A program made the translations under genes and the position numbers. A stretch of DNA of 36,616 nucleotides, from assembly GCA_022360775.1 (NCBI GenBank), contig JAKSCD010000206.1, forward strand, positions 1 to 36,616, in the 5' to 3' direction. The notes beneath the pieces are model-generated. The model searched no databases. It had not been told where the DNA came from and saw only the letters and a program-made list of their open reading frames with translations. The DNA comes from Sneathiellales bacterium. Its GTDB lineage: Bacteria > Pseudomonadota > Alphaproteobacteria > Sneathiellales > Sneathiellaceae. Positions 1-9,305 of this stretch are shown in pieces. The stretch's first letter is position 1; each line of letters starts with the position of its first letter.

Positions 1-27
1 AAGGCACCCGATCGGGTGCCTTTTTTT
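1..27. terminator. Intrinsic terminator, probably bidirectional
   Basis: A perfect inverted repeat (AAGGCACCCG / CGGGTGCCTT, 1-22) is followed on the plus strand by a run of seven T. It lies directly downstream of the minus-strand DUF4167 gene, whose stop codon is inside the T run, so on the minus strand it would end that operon. The left T tract, needed for minus-strand termination, would lie outside the window. It could also serve a plus-strand gene that ends before position 1. Confidence 0.85.
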
Positions 28-673
28 ATTCTGCGGATTGCGGCTCTTCTTTCGAGCTTTCCTCGCTTCTGCGATTAGCCCGCCGGCGTAGTCCGCGTGT
101 CCGGCTGACGCGCCGCTTGGTTTTCGGTTTTTCTTCTGCTGCTTCGTCTTCACCAGCAGAACCAAGATCAAGCTGCAAAGGCTCCCCATCTTCCGAAATA
201 TTCTCCTCAGAAGGTGTCTCTTCCTTTTCACTTTCTTCAGAAACCGGTGTTTCTTCGGAAAGCTCGGTTACAGGGGCATCCTGATTTTCATCAGAAGAAC
301 CTGTACCGTCAGCACTTGCAGTATTCTCTGCAGCGGCTTCCTCCTGTGCAGGTTGCTCGTTGTTACGATCCTGCTTTACAAGATTATTGGCGAGCATAAT
401 TCTGAAATAATGCTCCGCATGCTGATAGTAGTTTTCAGCCGCAACCGGATCACCAGAGGTTTGTGCGTCACGCGCAAGCGTTACATATTTGTCATACACC
501 TGCGACGCAGAACCCCGGATTTTTCCATCAGGGCCGTTGCTATCGTAACTACGATTACTCCCGTTCGAGCGTCTGTTATTGTTGGAACCATTCCGTCCGC
601 CAGAGGAACCAGAACGTCCACCACCAGAGCCGGATCGACCGCCACGAGGGCGCCTATTACCGCTAACTCGCAT
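26..673 (-). CDS. DUF4167 domain protein
   Basis: A 215-residue protein. Residues 1-45 are a low-complexity basic Gly/Ser/Arg/Asn region. The conserved DUF4167 core follows at about 43-95 (RSYDSNGPDGKIRG, then a helical stretch ending AENYYQHAEHYFRIM). The middle is very acidic (Glu/Asp/Ser) and the tail is basic (RRVSRTRGLRRRANRR). This charged, mostly disordered layout is normal for the family. The family is typical of alphaproteobacteria and usually sits beside prfA-prmC, as here; its function is not established, and the basic ends suggest nucleic-acid or ribosome contact (inference). The ATG at 673 is preceded by AAGGA. It is separated from prmC by about 230 bases, so it may have its own promoter. 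The other-frame ORFs over this gene are shadows. Confidence 0.9.
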   Translation of the reverse strand: MRVSGNRRPRGGRSGSGGGRSGSSGGRNGSNNNRRSNGSNRSYDSNGPDGKIRGSASQVYDKYVTLARDAQTSGDPVAAENYYQHAEHYFRIMLANNLVKQDRNNEQPAQEEAAAENTASADGTGSSDENQDAPVTELSEETPVSEESEKEETPSEENISEDGEPLQLDLGSAGEDEAAEEKPKTKRRVSRTRGLRRRANRRSEESSKEEPQSAE

Positions 674-904
674 TATTCCTTGAATCCATCAAAAAGAGTT
701 CAAATTCTTCTTTTGGTCACTGAACCTGCGCACTGCGTGTCAAGGACAATGCGATATCCAGATCTTGCTAATGATCTGGGGGTTTGGACCTGATTTTCAG
801 TTAAAAAAGATTCACGACCTCTTTGGGTCCAGGCATTTTCGCCTGATCTATAAGAAGCCTACCTCTGCTTAGATAATTTTCCAACTGTTTTTTTAAAAAA
901 AAGA
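674..904. other. Intergenic region with two hairpins before DUF4167
   Basis: No gene was seen. Two inverted repeats are visible: CCAGATC / GATCTGG at 758-779 (7-bp arms, 8-base loop) and CAGGC / GCCTG at 830-845. Neither is followed by a T tract on the minus strand, so neither looks like a terminator. They would fall in the leader of the DUF4167 transcript if it starts after prmC. Two GANTC sites (680-684 and 809-813) are also present, not unusual for this length. Confidence 0.4.
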
Positions 905-1753
905 TTATTTCAAAATACCGCTGACGCAGCGTCCAACTGACGCAAGGTCATTATGTATTCTTATTTCACTAAAATTCTCACCTCTTAAAAGGGAGGCCAC
1001 AGCCTCGGCTTGCCCAAATCCCACTTCAAAGATCAGATACCCGCCTTCACATAGAAAATCAGGAGCGCTTGAAACAATTTCCCGATAGCAATTCAAACCG
1101 TCCTTACCGCCATCCAATGCACTTAGAGGCTCAAACTGTGTCACTTCGGGTTCCAGCTCCTTCACGGTTTCAGTTTCGATATAAGGTGGATTGCTGACAA
1201 TCACATCAAATCTACCTTGCACTTTTTCAAACCAATGACTGTGAAAAAGCTCACATCTGTTTTGCAAACCAAGACGCCGGGTATTTTCTTTTGCCACGTC
1301 CAGCGCAGCGACGCTTTGATCTACGGCGATCCCCGTGCTTTTTGGAAGTTCCGTTAAAAGTGTTAGAAGAAGACATCCACTTCCAGTCCCCAAATCCAGG
1401 ATCCGCCCTGAGAATTCTTGCCCGCACTGTGTGAGAGTTGCTTCAATCAGGGTTTCGCTATCCGGCCTTGGATCCAGAACGTCGGAATTTACAAGAAACT
1501 CCAGGCTCCAGAATTCACGCCGGCCCAGAATATGAGAGACCGGTTCCCGCAGGACGCGCCTCTCAACAAGTCCTCTGAAAAGCTGTTCTTCCTCTGATGT
1601 AAGAAGCCTTTCAGGTTCCCTGAAAAACACTTCCCGCCCGTCCTTGAACAACGAGGCGAGAAGGAGACGAGCATCCAGGGAAGGTTCAGAAACCCCTGCT
1701 TTCTTCAATTCCTGAGCAGCGATATGATGCGCATCCCTTAAAGAGAGGCTCAT
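905..1753 (-). CDS. prmC: Release-factor glutamine methyltransferase PrmC
   Basis: This S-adenosylmethionine-dependent enzyme N5-methylates the glutamine of the GGQ motif in release factors RF1 and RF2. The N-terminal helical domain covers roughly residues 1-85. The Rossmann methyltransferase domain carries the SAM-binding LDLGTGSGC at 119-127 and the signature NPPY at 188-191, which binds the substrate glutamine. At 282 residues it has the normal family length. Its ATG is one base after the prfA stop (TAATATG), so the two are cotranscribed and probably translationally coupled. That pairs the enzyme with its RF1 substrate. It is the last gene of the tight hisS-prfA-prmC group. Confidence 0.96.
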   Translation of the reverse strand: MSLSLRDAHHIAAQELKKAGVSEPSLDARLLLASLFKDGREVFFREPERLLTSEEEQLFRGLVERRVLREPVSHILGRREFWSLEFLVNSDVLDPRPDSETLIEATLTQCGQEFSGRILDLGTGSGCLLLTLLTELPKSTGIAVDQSVAALDVAKENTRRLGLQNRCELFHSHWFEKVQGRFDVIVSNPPYIETETVKELEPEVTQFEPLSALDGGKDGLNCYREIVSSAPDFLCEGGYLIFEVGFGQAEAVASLLRGENFSEIRIHNDLASVGRCVSGILK

Positions 1754-1754
1754 A

Positions 1755-2843
1755 TTATGCCTGACCTTCCACTTCCGCCAGGCGCTCCGCCTGATCCTCC
1801 GCGATCAGTGCATCAATAACCTCGCCCAGTGCTTCCCCCGCAATCACCTTATCCAATTTGTAAAGGGTCAGATTAATACGATGATCCGTTACCCTTCCTT
1901 GCGGGAAATTATAAGTGCGAATACGCTCTGACCGATCACCAGAGCCGACTTGCCCTTTTCTGTCTGCCGAGCGTTCCGCAGCCTTTGCAGCCCGCTCCGC
2001 TTCATAAATGCGGGACCGCAGGACCGACATCGCTTTTGCTTTATTTTTATGCTGTGATTTTTCGTCTTGCTGCTGCACCACAATACCTGTCGGGATATGG
2101 GTCAGACGTACCGCAGAATCCGTTGTATTAACAGATTGACCGCCCGGGCCTGATGCCCGAAAAATGTCAACGCGGACATCTTTATCATCAATCTTGACAT
2201 CAATTTCCTCGGCTTCCGGCAAGACAGCAACTGTTGCCGCTGACGTGTGAATCCGCCCACCAGTTTCTGTTTCAGGAACGCGCTGTACCCTGTGAACACC
2301 GGATTCAAATTTCAGTTTCGAAAAGACGCTTGTGCCTGTTACCTTGATAACCGCTTCCTTACATCCGCCGATATCGGATTCTGAAAAGGACATGGTTTCA
2401 CAACGCCAGCCCATAGCCTCTGCATAGCGTTGATACATCCGCATCAGATCTCCCGCAAACAAGGCAGCTTCTTCTCCACCCGTCCCTGCACGAAGTTCCA
2501 GGATCGCATTTTTCTCATCCGCATCATCTTTAGGAAGCAGCTGGATTTTAATATTATGTTCCAGATCAGGAAGGGCCGATTTGAGCTCTCGCAACTCTTC
2601 CTCTGCAAGCTCGGCCATTTCTTTATCCATATCACCGCTTTGAAGCATTTCTTCAAGATCGGCAATTTCTGTCCTTGATTTCTGGAAGGTCTGGATTTTT
2701 TCAACAACCGGCTTCAGATCGGAATATTCGCGGCTCATTTTCACGAAATCATCCGCGGCCACATCCCCCATCTCGCCTGCCATAGCTGCTTCCAGCTCTT
2801 CAAAGCGGGAGAGGATCATTTTCAATTTTTCTTCAGGTATCAT
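1755..2843 (-). CDS. prfA: Peptide chain release factor 1 (RF1)
   Basis: RF1 reads UAA and UAG stop codons and triggers peptidyl-tRNA hydrolysis on the ribosome. The 362-residue protein has the coiled N-terminal domain (about 1-100). The stop-codon tripeptide appears as PET at 190-192, in the context [17 protein letters not shown], which marks RF1 rather than RF2. The catalytic GGQ is at 234-236 ([10 protein letters not shown]). The basic C-terminal segment is [11 protein letters not shown]. Nine bases separate it from the upstream hisS stop, and prmC begins one base after its own stop. No in-frame shift site like that of prfB was seen, as expected for RF1. Confidence 0.97.
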   Translation of the reverse strand: MIPEEKLKMILSRFEELEAAMAGEMGDVAADDFVKMSREYSDLKPVVEKIQTFQKSRTEIADLEEMLQSGDMDKEMAELAEEELRELKSALPDLEHNIKIQLLPKDDADEKNAILELRAGTGGEEAALFAGDLMRMYQRYAEAMGWRCETMSFSESDIGGCKEAVIKVTGTSVFSKLKFESGVHRVQRVPETETGGRIHTSAATVAVLPEAEEIDVKIDDKDVRVDIFRASGPGGQSVNTTDSAVRLTHIPTGIVVQQQDEKSQHKNKAKAMSVLRSRIYEAERAAKAAERSADRKGQVGSGDRSERIRTYNFPQGRVTDHRINLTLYKLDKVIAGEALGEVIDALIAEDQAERLAEVEGQA

Positions 2844-2852
2844 CTTGCTAGC

Positions 2853-4109
2853 TTACCCCAACTGTTTCAGCTGGTCACCAATCTGATCAAGTGGAACCTC
2901 CTGCTGACTGCCTTCATCCAGATTTTTAAAAGTGCAAACATTGCGTTCCAGCTCATCTTCTCCGATCAGAATAGCGGCCTTGGCGTTGAGTTTATTCGCC
3001 CGCTTCATTCGCTTGCCTACATTGCCCTTGAAAGCAAGTTCAATGCGAAATCCGTCAAGGCGGAGTTGATGAGCCAGCTTCTGAACAGTTTCCTCCGCGG
3101 CGTCGCCAACGGGAATAACTGCAATCGGCCGTTCCCCGGCAGGAGTTCCGGACGCCAGTAATGCCAGTCGTTCCATACCGCCGGCCCAACCAATACCCGG
3201 CATCGGTTTCCCGCCCAGAGCTTCAATCAATCCGTCATAGCGGCCTCCGGCAATTACAGCGCCCTGTGCTCCAAGTTCTGTTGTGACAAATTCGAAGGCT
3301 GTATGGGTATAATAATCGAGCCCGCGAACCAACCGGCGGTTTAAAACATAGCCGATACCCAGAGCATCAAGCCCACCCAAAACGTCTGCAAAAAACTCTC
3401 TGGAGCTTTCATTCAGATAATCCTCAAAGGCCGGTGCATTTTCCACCAGCACCTGATCCCCTTTGTCCTTGCTATCCAGGATACGAAGCGGGTTTTTTGT
3501 CAGGCGCGTCTTGCTATCTTCCGACAGCTGATCCTTGAACTGGCTAAAATAGTCAACGAGGGCATCCCGATAGGCCTGGCGGCTCTCCCGATCCCCTAAT
3601 GTATTGATCTGCAATTCACATTTTTTCAGAACATCAAGCTTATCCAGGATCGCCGCAGCAACGGCTATCACTTCAACATCGGCCTTCGCCTCTGGCGCCC
3701 CAATACATTCAAGGTCGATCTGATGGAATTGACGCTGCCGCCCTTTTTGCGGGCGCTCATAGCGGAACATGGGACCGTTTGCAAAAACCTTGAACGGAAT
3801 ATTCTGAGCAAGACCATTACTGATAAAGGAGCGGCAGATACCGGCTGTGTATTCCGGCCGTAATGTCATGCTTTCACCGCCGCGACTTTCAAAGGAATAC
3901 ATTTCCTTTGACACCACATCAGAAGTTTCCCCCATTGTACGGGCGAAAACCTCGGTGAATTCAAAAATGGGAGTTGCCATTTCGTCATAGCCGAAACGGG
4001 ATGCTACATCACGCGCCGTATCCCGAACATGGGCATGAGCCCTGAAATCTTCAGGCAACAGATCATGGGTCCCTCTAACCGGTTGTGGCTGTGACACTTT
4101 CTTCTCCAT
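2853..4109 (-). CDS. hisS: Histidyl-tRNA synthetase
   Basis: A class II aminoacyl-tRNA synthetase that charges tRNA-His. Visible signatures are class II motif 2 (MFRYERPQKGRQRQFHQ, 114-130), the histidine-specific loop LVRGLDYYTHTAFEF (260-274), GGRYDGL (288-294) and motif 3 GIGWAGGMERL (305-315). The last 90 or so residues form the anticodon-binding domain (IAVIPVGDAAEE onward). At 418 residues it is the usual length for the bacterial dimeric form. There is only a weak ribosome-binding site before the ATG at 4109. It sits between ispG (49-base gap) and prfA (9-base gap) on the same strand. The order ispG-hisS-prfA-prmC is common in alphaproteobacteria. Confidence 0.97.
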   Translation of the reverse strand: MEKKVSQPQPVRGTHDLLPEDFRAHAHVRDTARDVASRFGYDEMATPIFEFTEVFARTMGETSDVVSKEMYSFESRGGESMTLRPEYTAGICRSFISNGLAQNIPFKVFANGPMFRYERPQKGRQRQFHQIDLECIGAPEAKADVEVIAVAAAILDKLDVLKKCELQINTLGDRESRQAYRDALVDYFSQFKDQLSEDSKTRLTKNPLRILDSKDKGDQVLVENAPAFEDYLNESSREFFADVLGGLDALGIGYVLNRRLVRGLDYYTHTAFEFVTTELGAQGAVIAGGRYDGLIEALGGKPMPGIGWAGGMERLALLASGTPAGERPIAVIPVGDAAEETVQKLAHQLRLDGFRIELAFKGNVGKRMKRANKLNAKAAILIGEDELERNVCTFKNLDEGSQQEVPLDQIGDQLKQLG

Positions 4110-4158
4110 TTATTTTCAGGATTTTGTCCTGATGACCGAATACTCGGTTCCTTGACTT

Positions 4159-5274
4159 TTAAGACGCTTCTACTGCATTCGCAGCTTCAATTTCTTCTGC
4201 TTTTTTCTCGACCAGATCGACAATATGATCAACCATACCGTCCGTATCAATCTTATGATCCGTGATGCCGCTCAGGTAAACCATATGATTGCCTTTGCCG
4301 CCACCGGTCAGGCCAATATCCGTCTCCCGTGCTTCTCCCGGGCCATTTACCACGCAGCCAATAATCGACAGGGTCATTGGTGTTGAAATATGTTCAAGCC
4401 GTTCTTCCAGTTTTTCAACTGTTTTAATCACGGGGAATGCCTGACGGGCACAGGACGGGCAGGAAATAATGGTCACGCCCCGATGCCGAAGCCCGAGACT
4501 CTTCAGAATTTCATATCCTACCTTGATTTCCTCGACAGGATCTGCGGAAAGAGAAACTCTCAGAGTATCTCCAATCCCTGACCAGAGGAGCATGCCAAGT
4601 CCAATTGAGGATTTCACACTGCCGGCGGTAAAACCACCCGCCTCAGTGATCCCCAAATGAAGGGGGTAGTCACATGCATCCGCAAGCCCCTGATAGGCCG
4701 CGACAGACAGGAACACATCCGAGGCTTTCACGCTGATCTTGAAATTTGTGAAATCATTGTCTTCAAGAATTCGCGCATGATTAAGCGCGGATTCGACCAT
4801 TGCCTCCGGACATGGTTCTCCGTATTTCTCCAGCAGTTCCTTTTCAAGGCTGCCTGCATTCACGCCGATCCGCATGGAGCAGTTATAATCCAGCGCGGCT
4901 TTTACAACTTCCTGAACACGATCCGCTGTACCGATATTGCCAGGATTTATACGAAGACAGGAAGCCCCCGCTTCAGCAGCTTCAATTCCCCGGCGATAGT
5001 GAAAATGAATATCCGCAATGATGGGCACCGTCGTTTCACGAACGATTTCTTTCAGCGCCTTTGTGCTTTCCTCATCAGGACAGGATACCCTAACCATATC
5101 CGCACCGGCTTCTTCCAATGCGTGAATCTGCTTGATCGTCGCAACAGGATCCGATGTCAGCGTGTTGGTCATGGATTGCACAGTAATCGGTGCATCCCCT
5201 CCAACAGGAACATTGCCCACCATGATCTGGCGGGATTTTCTGCGAATGATATCGCGATAGGGACGTACACTCAT
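4159..5274 (-). CDS. ispG: 4-hydroxy-3-methylbut-2-enyl diphosphate synthase (IspG/GcpE)
   Basis: IspG carries out the penultimate step of the non-mevalonate (MEP) isoprenoid pathway, converting 2-C-methyl-erythritol cyclodiphosphate to HMBPP with a [4Fe-4S] cluster. The N-terminal TIM-barrel part starts [22 protein letters not shown]. The cluster ligands are Cys272 and Cys275 ([10 protein letters not shown]), Cys307 (GCVVNGPGE) and Glu314, matching the known three-Cys, one-Glu pattern. At 371 residues it is the compact bacterial form without the plant insert. The ATG at 5274 lacks a good ribosome-binding site. The gap to rodZ is 147 bases and contains a perfect 14-bp palindrome, so it may have its own promoter. 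A 363-codon antisense reading frame over this gene is a shadow. Confidence 0.97.
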   Translation of the reverse strand: MSVRPYRDIIRRKSRQIMVGNVPVGGDAPITVQSMTNTLTSDPVATIKQIHALEEAGADMVRVSCPDEESTKALKEIVRETTVPIIADIHFHYRRGIEAAEAGASCLRINPGNIGTADRVQEVVKAALDYNCSMRIGVNAGSLEKELLEKYGEPCPEAMVESALNHARILEDNDFTNFKISVKASDVFLSVAAYQGLADACDYPLHLGITEAGGFTAGSVKSSIGLGMLLWSGIGDTLRVSLSADPVEEIKVGYEILKSLGLRHRGVTIISCPSCARQAFPVIKTVEKLEERLEHISTPMTLSIIGCVVNGPGEARETDIGLTGGGKGNHMVYLSGITDHKIDTDGMVDHIVDLVEKKAEEIEAANAVEAS

Positions 5275-5337
5275 AGGGACGAATTTCTAAATCAGAGTAA
5301 CAGGAAGCAAAGCCCAAAATTCACGCATAAAATGGCG

Positions 5338-5351
5338 TTTCCGGCCGGAAA
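5338..5351. repeat. Perfect 14-bp palindrome between rodZ and ispG
   Basis: TTTCCGGCCGGAAA has no loop and no adjoining T tract, so it resembles a dimeric protein-binding site more than a terminator. It lies about 65 bases upstream of the ispG start and about 70 bases downstream of the rodZ stop. Confidence 0.5.
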
Positions 5352-5421
5352 TATCAAGTTAAAGCTGGCGGGGTGGATTCTGTTCATCCAAACAGGGACA
5401 TGCTTCTCTTTAAAAAGGAGA

Positions 5422-6870
5422 CTACTGTCCTGGCGAAAGCGTGGATTTCAGGTTCTCCGGATCGAGAGAAAAGCCTTCAATTATCTCACCAAATGCACCC
5501 AGCGACTGCAAGATGCTTCCATCCAGACGGATCTCCATAGCAGCTGCATTTGCAGCATTCAGGATTACCCCGTTTTGATTAGGTACGAGATAGGTATCGC
5601 CGATCTCCATCACACCATCGAACAACGTTGTGCCTTGATCATCAAGTATCTGGACCCAAGCTTCCTGCTGGGCAACAAGAATGACCCGCGCATTTTTATT
5701 TTCAATCCCAAGGGTTTCCGAAACACGCGATTCCGGCTCGGCATTTAAAGCAGTTGTCTCTGGAAGCCGCGTTTGGGGATATTGCCGGGCTGATAAGGAT
5801 GCAGTCTGCGACGACGATTTATCATCCTGCTGAGGGTTTTCTGTATTAGTCTCGGCAGAGGGTTCAGGATCCTCTACCACTTCGTCATTGGACTGAGCTT
5901 CGCTTGTTAGGACGGATGCCGTTCCTGACGGTGATTCAGTTTTTGTCTCAGCCCCCTGACCTGCGGCTGCTTCCGTGGCTGTGTCTGCAACTTTCTTAGC
6001 GCCTTCATCAGAAGGTGCGTTCCCGCTCGTTTCAAGCGGTGGTTGATCCGAAGGCTGCGCAACCGGTGCTGACGAATTGCTGGTCTCGGGAGCCACATCC
6101 GATGTCACCGTTGGCGATGGAGCCACTGTATCCGGTTTTTTGGTCAGTTCTGCTACCATTTCGGGTGCAGTGTCTCGATCGGTATTTTCCGCTGCCGATC
6201 CGGAGGTATCGGTTGTGAGAGCTTCAGTTTGTTCGGTTATTTCTTCTTGCGGTTTTTCTTCCTGGATCTTGGCCGTCAAGCGTTCTGGCGCTTCACTCAC
6301 TGCCTCAAATTCTGTTTTGCTTTCCAGCTGATAATAATACCATCCGCCGAACGCAAGCAGTGCAACGAGGCATGTCGAGATGATGAGTGTCCCGCCCGGC
6401 ATTTTCCCTTCCGAGGTCGGTTCGGGAAACGCAAGCTCCGGTGCGCCCAGCTTGCCATCATGCTCCAGTCGATAAAGCCTGACAATATTCACCGCATCCA
6501 GTTCAAGTGCATTGGCATAGGATCTAAGAAAGCCGGTCACAAATGCCTGCCCAGGCAATTCGTCATAGGCCCCTTTTTCAAGGGCAAGAATCTGGGAGGG
6601 GCGCAATCTGAGCTGTTCTGCCATTTCATGAGCAGAAAGCCCTTTCTTTTCACGGGCAACACGAAGCTGATCGCCGACGCTGCTCATAGTTCCGTCGTCT
6701 GTCTCCTCAAGAAGAGTGGTCTTTGCAGACGCGGTTTTTTGCAGCTCCTCTTTTTTCGGCTCAGACTCGGCCGGAAAAGGCAATTGCGACGCTTTTTTCT
6801 CTCCTGGAACAGAGAGATTGAGCCGCTTCTGGCTGACATCTTCCAATGGCAGGTTCTTCTTCTTCGCCAT
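5422..6870 (-). CDS. rodZ: RodZ-like cytoskeletal membrane protein
   Basis: RodZ links the MreB cytoskeleton to the membrane and supports rod shape. The cytoplasmic N-terminus has an extended leader (1-60), then a RodZ-type helix-turn-helix domain (about 65-133: VGDQLRVAREKKGLSAHEMAEQLRLR, then FVTGFLRSYANALELD). One transmembrane segment lies at about 160-180 (GTLIISTCLVALLAFGGWYYY). A Ser/Thr/Glu/Pro-rich periplasmic linker of over 200 residues leads to a C-terminal beta domain of DUF4115 type (AWVQILDDQGTTLFDGVMEIGDTYLVP). I chose the ATG at 6870. A TTG at 6873 is in frame, but a stop lies directly before it. At 482 residues it is longer than E. coli RodZ because of the linker. It sits between ptsP and ispG on one strand. 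Confidence 0.88.
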   Translation of the reverse strand: MAKKKNLPLEDVSQKRLNLSVPGEKKASQLPFPAESEPKKEELQKTASAKTTLLEETDDGTMSSVGDQLRVAREKKGLSAHEMAEQLRLRPSQILALEKGAYDELPGQAFVTGFLRSYANALELDAVNIVRLYRLEHDGKLGAPELAFPEPTSEGKMPGGTLIISTCLVALLAFGGWYYYQLESKTEFEAVSEAPERLTAKIQEEKPQEEITEQTEALTTDTSGSAAENTDRDTAPEMVAELTKKPDTVAPSPTVTSDVAPETSNSSAPVAQPSDQPPLETSGNAPSDEGAKKVADTATEAAAGQGAETKTESPSGTASVLTSEAQSNDEVVEDPEPSAETNTENPQQDDKSSSQTASLSARQYPQTRLPETTALNAEPESRVSETLGIENKNARVILVAQQEAWVQILDDQGTTLFDGVMEIGDTYLVPNQNGVILNAANAAAMEIRLDGSILQSLGAFGEIIEGFSLDPENLKSTLSPGQ

Positions 6871-7015
6871 CAATCAGTACCGTCAAATATCAAAAATCTT
6901 GATCCACTCGATATTCCCTCCTTAAGGAAGAACGTGTGGAAGATAAATTATTTTTCTACCATTGTCCGCAAAAATTTATCTATTTCAATTATTTAGATCA
7001 ATATAAAAACAACCA

Positions 7016-9277
7016 TCAGATTATGATCGAGTGATCTCGAGCAAAAGCTCGTAATTGTTCTCGTGCGGAAGCATCTTTTGAACGGCAGAGCTTCGCCGTA
7101 AATTCCTGGACTTTGGAAATATCGGAACTTCGGATCATTTCCTTTACCGGACCGATGGCTTCCATGGACATGGAAAGGCTTCGATATCCAAGACCCAGTA
7201 ATGTCATGGCTTCCAAAGGCTTACCAGCGACATCCCCACAAACGGAAACTGGAATTTTTGCTTTTGCGCATTCAGCAGCAATATATTGCAACATTGTGAG
7301 AAAGCTAGAGCTCAACATATCATAACGATCTGTCACCATTGAGTTTCCACGATCCACCGCGTAGAAAAACTGCATCAGATCATTCGAACCGACGGAAACA
7401 AAATCCACTTCCCGCAGCAGATGCGGCATCTGCCAGACAATTGACGGAACCTCTATCATTGTTCCGACTTTGACATTTTTCGGGCCACCCCCGCGGGATT
7501 TTTCTCTTTCGATTTCTTTCATCAAAAGCGCTTTGGCTTCGATAAATTCTGAGACTTCCGCAATCATCGGGAACATCAAGGTAAGAGTGCGACCGGAAGC
7601 CGCCCGCACCATGGCCCGAAGTTGCGATTTCAACAATGCAGGACGATCGAGACCAATTCGGATCGCCCGCCATCCCAGGGCAGGGTTCTCCTCTTCCTTC
7701 ATTTTAAGATAAGGAAGCGCTTTGTCTCCGCCGACATCAAGGGTTCTGAAAATAACGGGACGGCTTCCCGCTTTATCAAGAACCTTGGCGTAAAGCTCCG
7801 CCTGCTCATCCACTTTCGGCATTTTTGAACGAACCATAAATTGCAGTTCTGTTCTGAAAAGTCCAATACCGTCCGCACCCGCTTCTTCAAAATGGTCCAG
7901 ATCGATCAAAAGGCCGGCATTCATGTGAAGACCAACGAGTTGCTTATCCTTTGAAATCGCATCTTTTGTTCTTAAAGCTGCATACTTCGCCTGGCGCTCC
8001 TCGCGGTGACGGACACTTCTGTTAAAAGCCTGGACAACATCGTCACCGGGCCGCAGGAAGACCTGTCCATTTTCACCGTCGACAAGGACAAAATCACCCT
8101 GTTCCACAGAGTCTGAGACTTCGTGACATTGCCCAACAACCGGTACTCCCAGAGCACGGGCAACAATAGCCACATGACTGCTTCTTGTTCCTTCGACCAG
8201 AACAACCGCCTTTAAATGAACCCTGTCATAATCAAGAAGCTCGGCGGCACTCATATTCTGAGCGATGATAATGGTATCATCCGGAAGATGATGTCGATCG
8301 ATCCCGCCGCTTCCGTCCAGATGCAGGTAAAGGCGATTTGCCAGATCTTCAAGATCTGAAAGGCGCTCACGGATATAAGGATCGGTAATCTGCTTCATTC
8401 GCGCGCGGGTATCGTCCTGCACACGCTTGATCGCAGCTTCAGCAGTTAAACCAGTCTCAATCGCCGCTTCCATTTTCTTAAGCCAGCTCTTGTCATGAGC
8501 GAACATTTTGTAGGCTTCAAAAATGTCTCTGGATTCTTCGCTGACCATGGCATCGGAATTATTCAGCATTTCATCGACCGAGCTTTGCAAACGGCTGATT
8601 GCACCTTTCAGTCTATCCAGCTCTTCCGCGATGTTATCTGCAATGGTTTTACGCACCTCGATACGAGGTTCATGCAGCACAGCCTGCCCTGTCGCCAACC
8701 CTTCAGCGAGAACCCGGCCACTCAAGCGGTGCGGCAGAGTTGCATTACCTGCCGTATCCAGAAGTTCCTTGGAACTGATCATTTCTTCCGAGCTGATCAG
8801 TTCAGCGACCACCATGGCGACCGTTTGAAGAGCTTCAATCTCTTCTTCGGTATAGTGGCGCATGGTCCGGTTCTGGACCACCAGAACGCCAATGACACGC
8901 CCGCCTCTTAGGATCGGTGTACCAAGAAGTGAATGGTATTTATCCTCACCTGTTTCCGGGCGATAGGCAAATTGCGGATGACTTTGCGCATCGGAAAGGG
9001 CGAGCGGCCGTGCATGGGCGGCGATATCTCCCACTAGACCTTCACCAACCCTCAGGCGAGTTCTGTGAACAGCCTCTTTATTCAGGCCTTCTGTCGCAAA
9101 TAATTCAAGAACATCGCCCGCTCGCCGAAGATAACAGGAACACACCTCGGCAATCATATTAGAAGCGATCAGGCCAACAATTGTTTGCAGACGGAGTTCA
9201 GCGTCCCCTTGTCCCGCCATCACCCTTCGGAGTTGACGGAATAGAATCCTCGGGCCACTTACTGCCGCACTGCTCAT
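7016..9277 (-). CDS. ptsP: Nitrogen phosphotransferase system enzyme I (PtsP, EI-Ntr)
   Basis: PtsP autophosphorylates from phosphoenolpyruvate and passes phosphate to NPr and then EIIA-Ntr, a regulatory relay linked to nitrogen and potassium status. The 753-residue protein has an N-terminal GAF domain (about 20-165). The EI N-terminal and swivelling domains follow, with the phosphorylated histidine at 368 (EGTRSSHVAIVARALG). The PEP-binding barrel has RTLDVGGDKALPYL and the C-terminal active-site cysteine in VSVCGDVAGKP. GAF plus EI without a sugar module is the PtsP layout, distinct from sugar EI (PtsI). AAGG precedes the ATG at 9277. The order lysC-ptsP-prfA is frequent in alphaproteobacteria. 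NPr and EIIA-Ntr genes are not in the window. Confidence 0.95.
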   Translation of the reverse strand: MSSAAVSGPRILFRQLRRVMAGQGDAELRLQTIVGLIASNMIAEVCSCYLRRAGDVLELFATEGLNKEAVHRTRLRVGEGLVGDIAAHARPLALSDAQSHPQFAYRPETGEDKYHSLLGTPILRGGRVIGVLVVQNRTMRHYTEEEIEALQTVAMVVAELISSEEMISSKELLDTAGNATLPHRLSGRVLAEGLATGQAVLHEPRIEVRKTIADNIAEELDRLKGAISRLQSSVDEMLNNSDAMVSEESRDIFEAYKMFAHDKSWLKKMEAAIETGLTAEAAIKRVQDDTRARMKQITDPYIRERLSDLEDLANRLYLHLDGSGGIDRHHLPDDTIIIAQNMSAAELLDYDRVHLKAVVLVEGTRSSHVAIVARALGVPVVGQCHEVSDSVEQGDFVLVDGENGQVFLRPGDDVVQAFNRSVRHREERQAKYAALRTKDAISKDKQLVGLHMNAGLLIDLDHFEEAGADGIGLFRTELQFMVRSKMPKVDEQAELYAKVLDKAGSRPVIFRTLDVGGDKALPYLKMKEEENPALGWRAIRIGLDRPALLKSQLRAMVRAASGRTLTLMFPMIAEVSEFIEAKALLMKEIEREKSRGGGPKNVKVGTMIEVPSIVWQMPHLLREVDFVSVGSNDLMQFFYAVDRGNSMVTDRYDMLSSSFLTMLQYIAAECAKAKIPVSVCGDVAGKPLEAMTLLGLGYRSLSMSMEAIGPVKEMIRSSDISKVQEFTAKLCRSKDASAREQLRAFARDHSIII

Positions 9278-9305
9278 CTATTCATTTGCCTTCCTGTCAA
9301 TGAGA

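Noticed and set aside
4657..5748. 363-codon plus-strand open frame antisense to ispG and rodZ
   Set aside because: The translation is rich in Cys, His, Arg and Ile with no family pattern, and it lies opposite clearly coding ispG. It is an antisense shadow.
6871..7015. Strong AAGGAGGG (minus strand, near 6919-6926) as the rodZ ribosome-binding site or start of a small gene
   Set aside because: It is about 50 bases from the rodZ start, a stop lies in frame just before the rodZ start codon, and the only nearby start gives a 5-codon frame.
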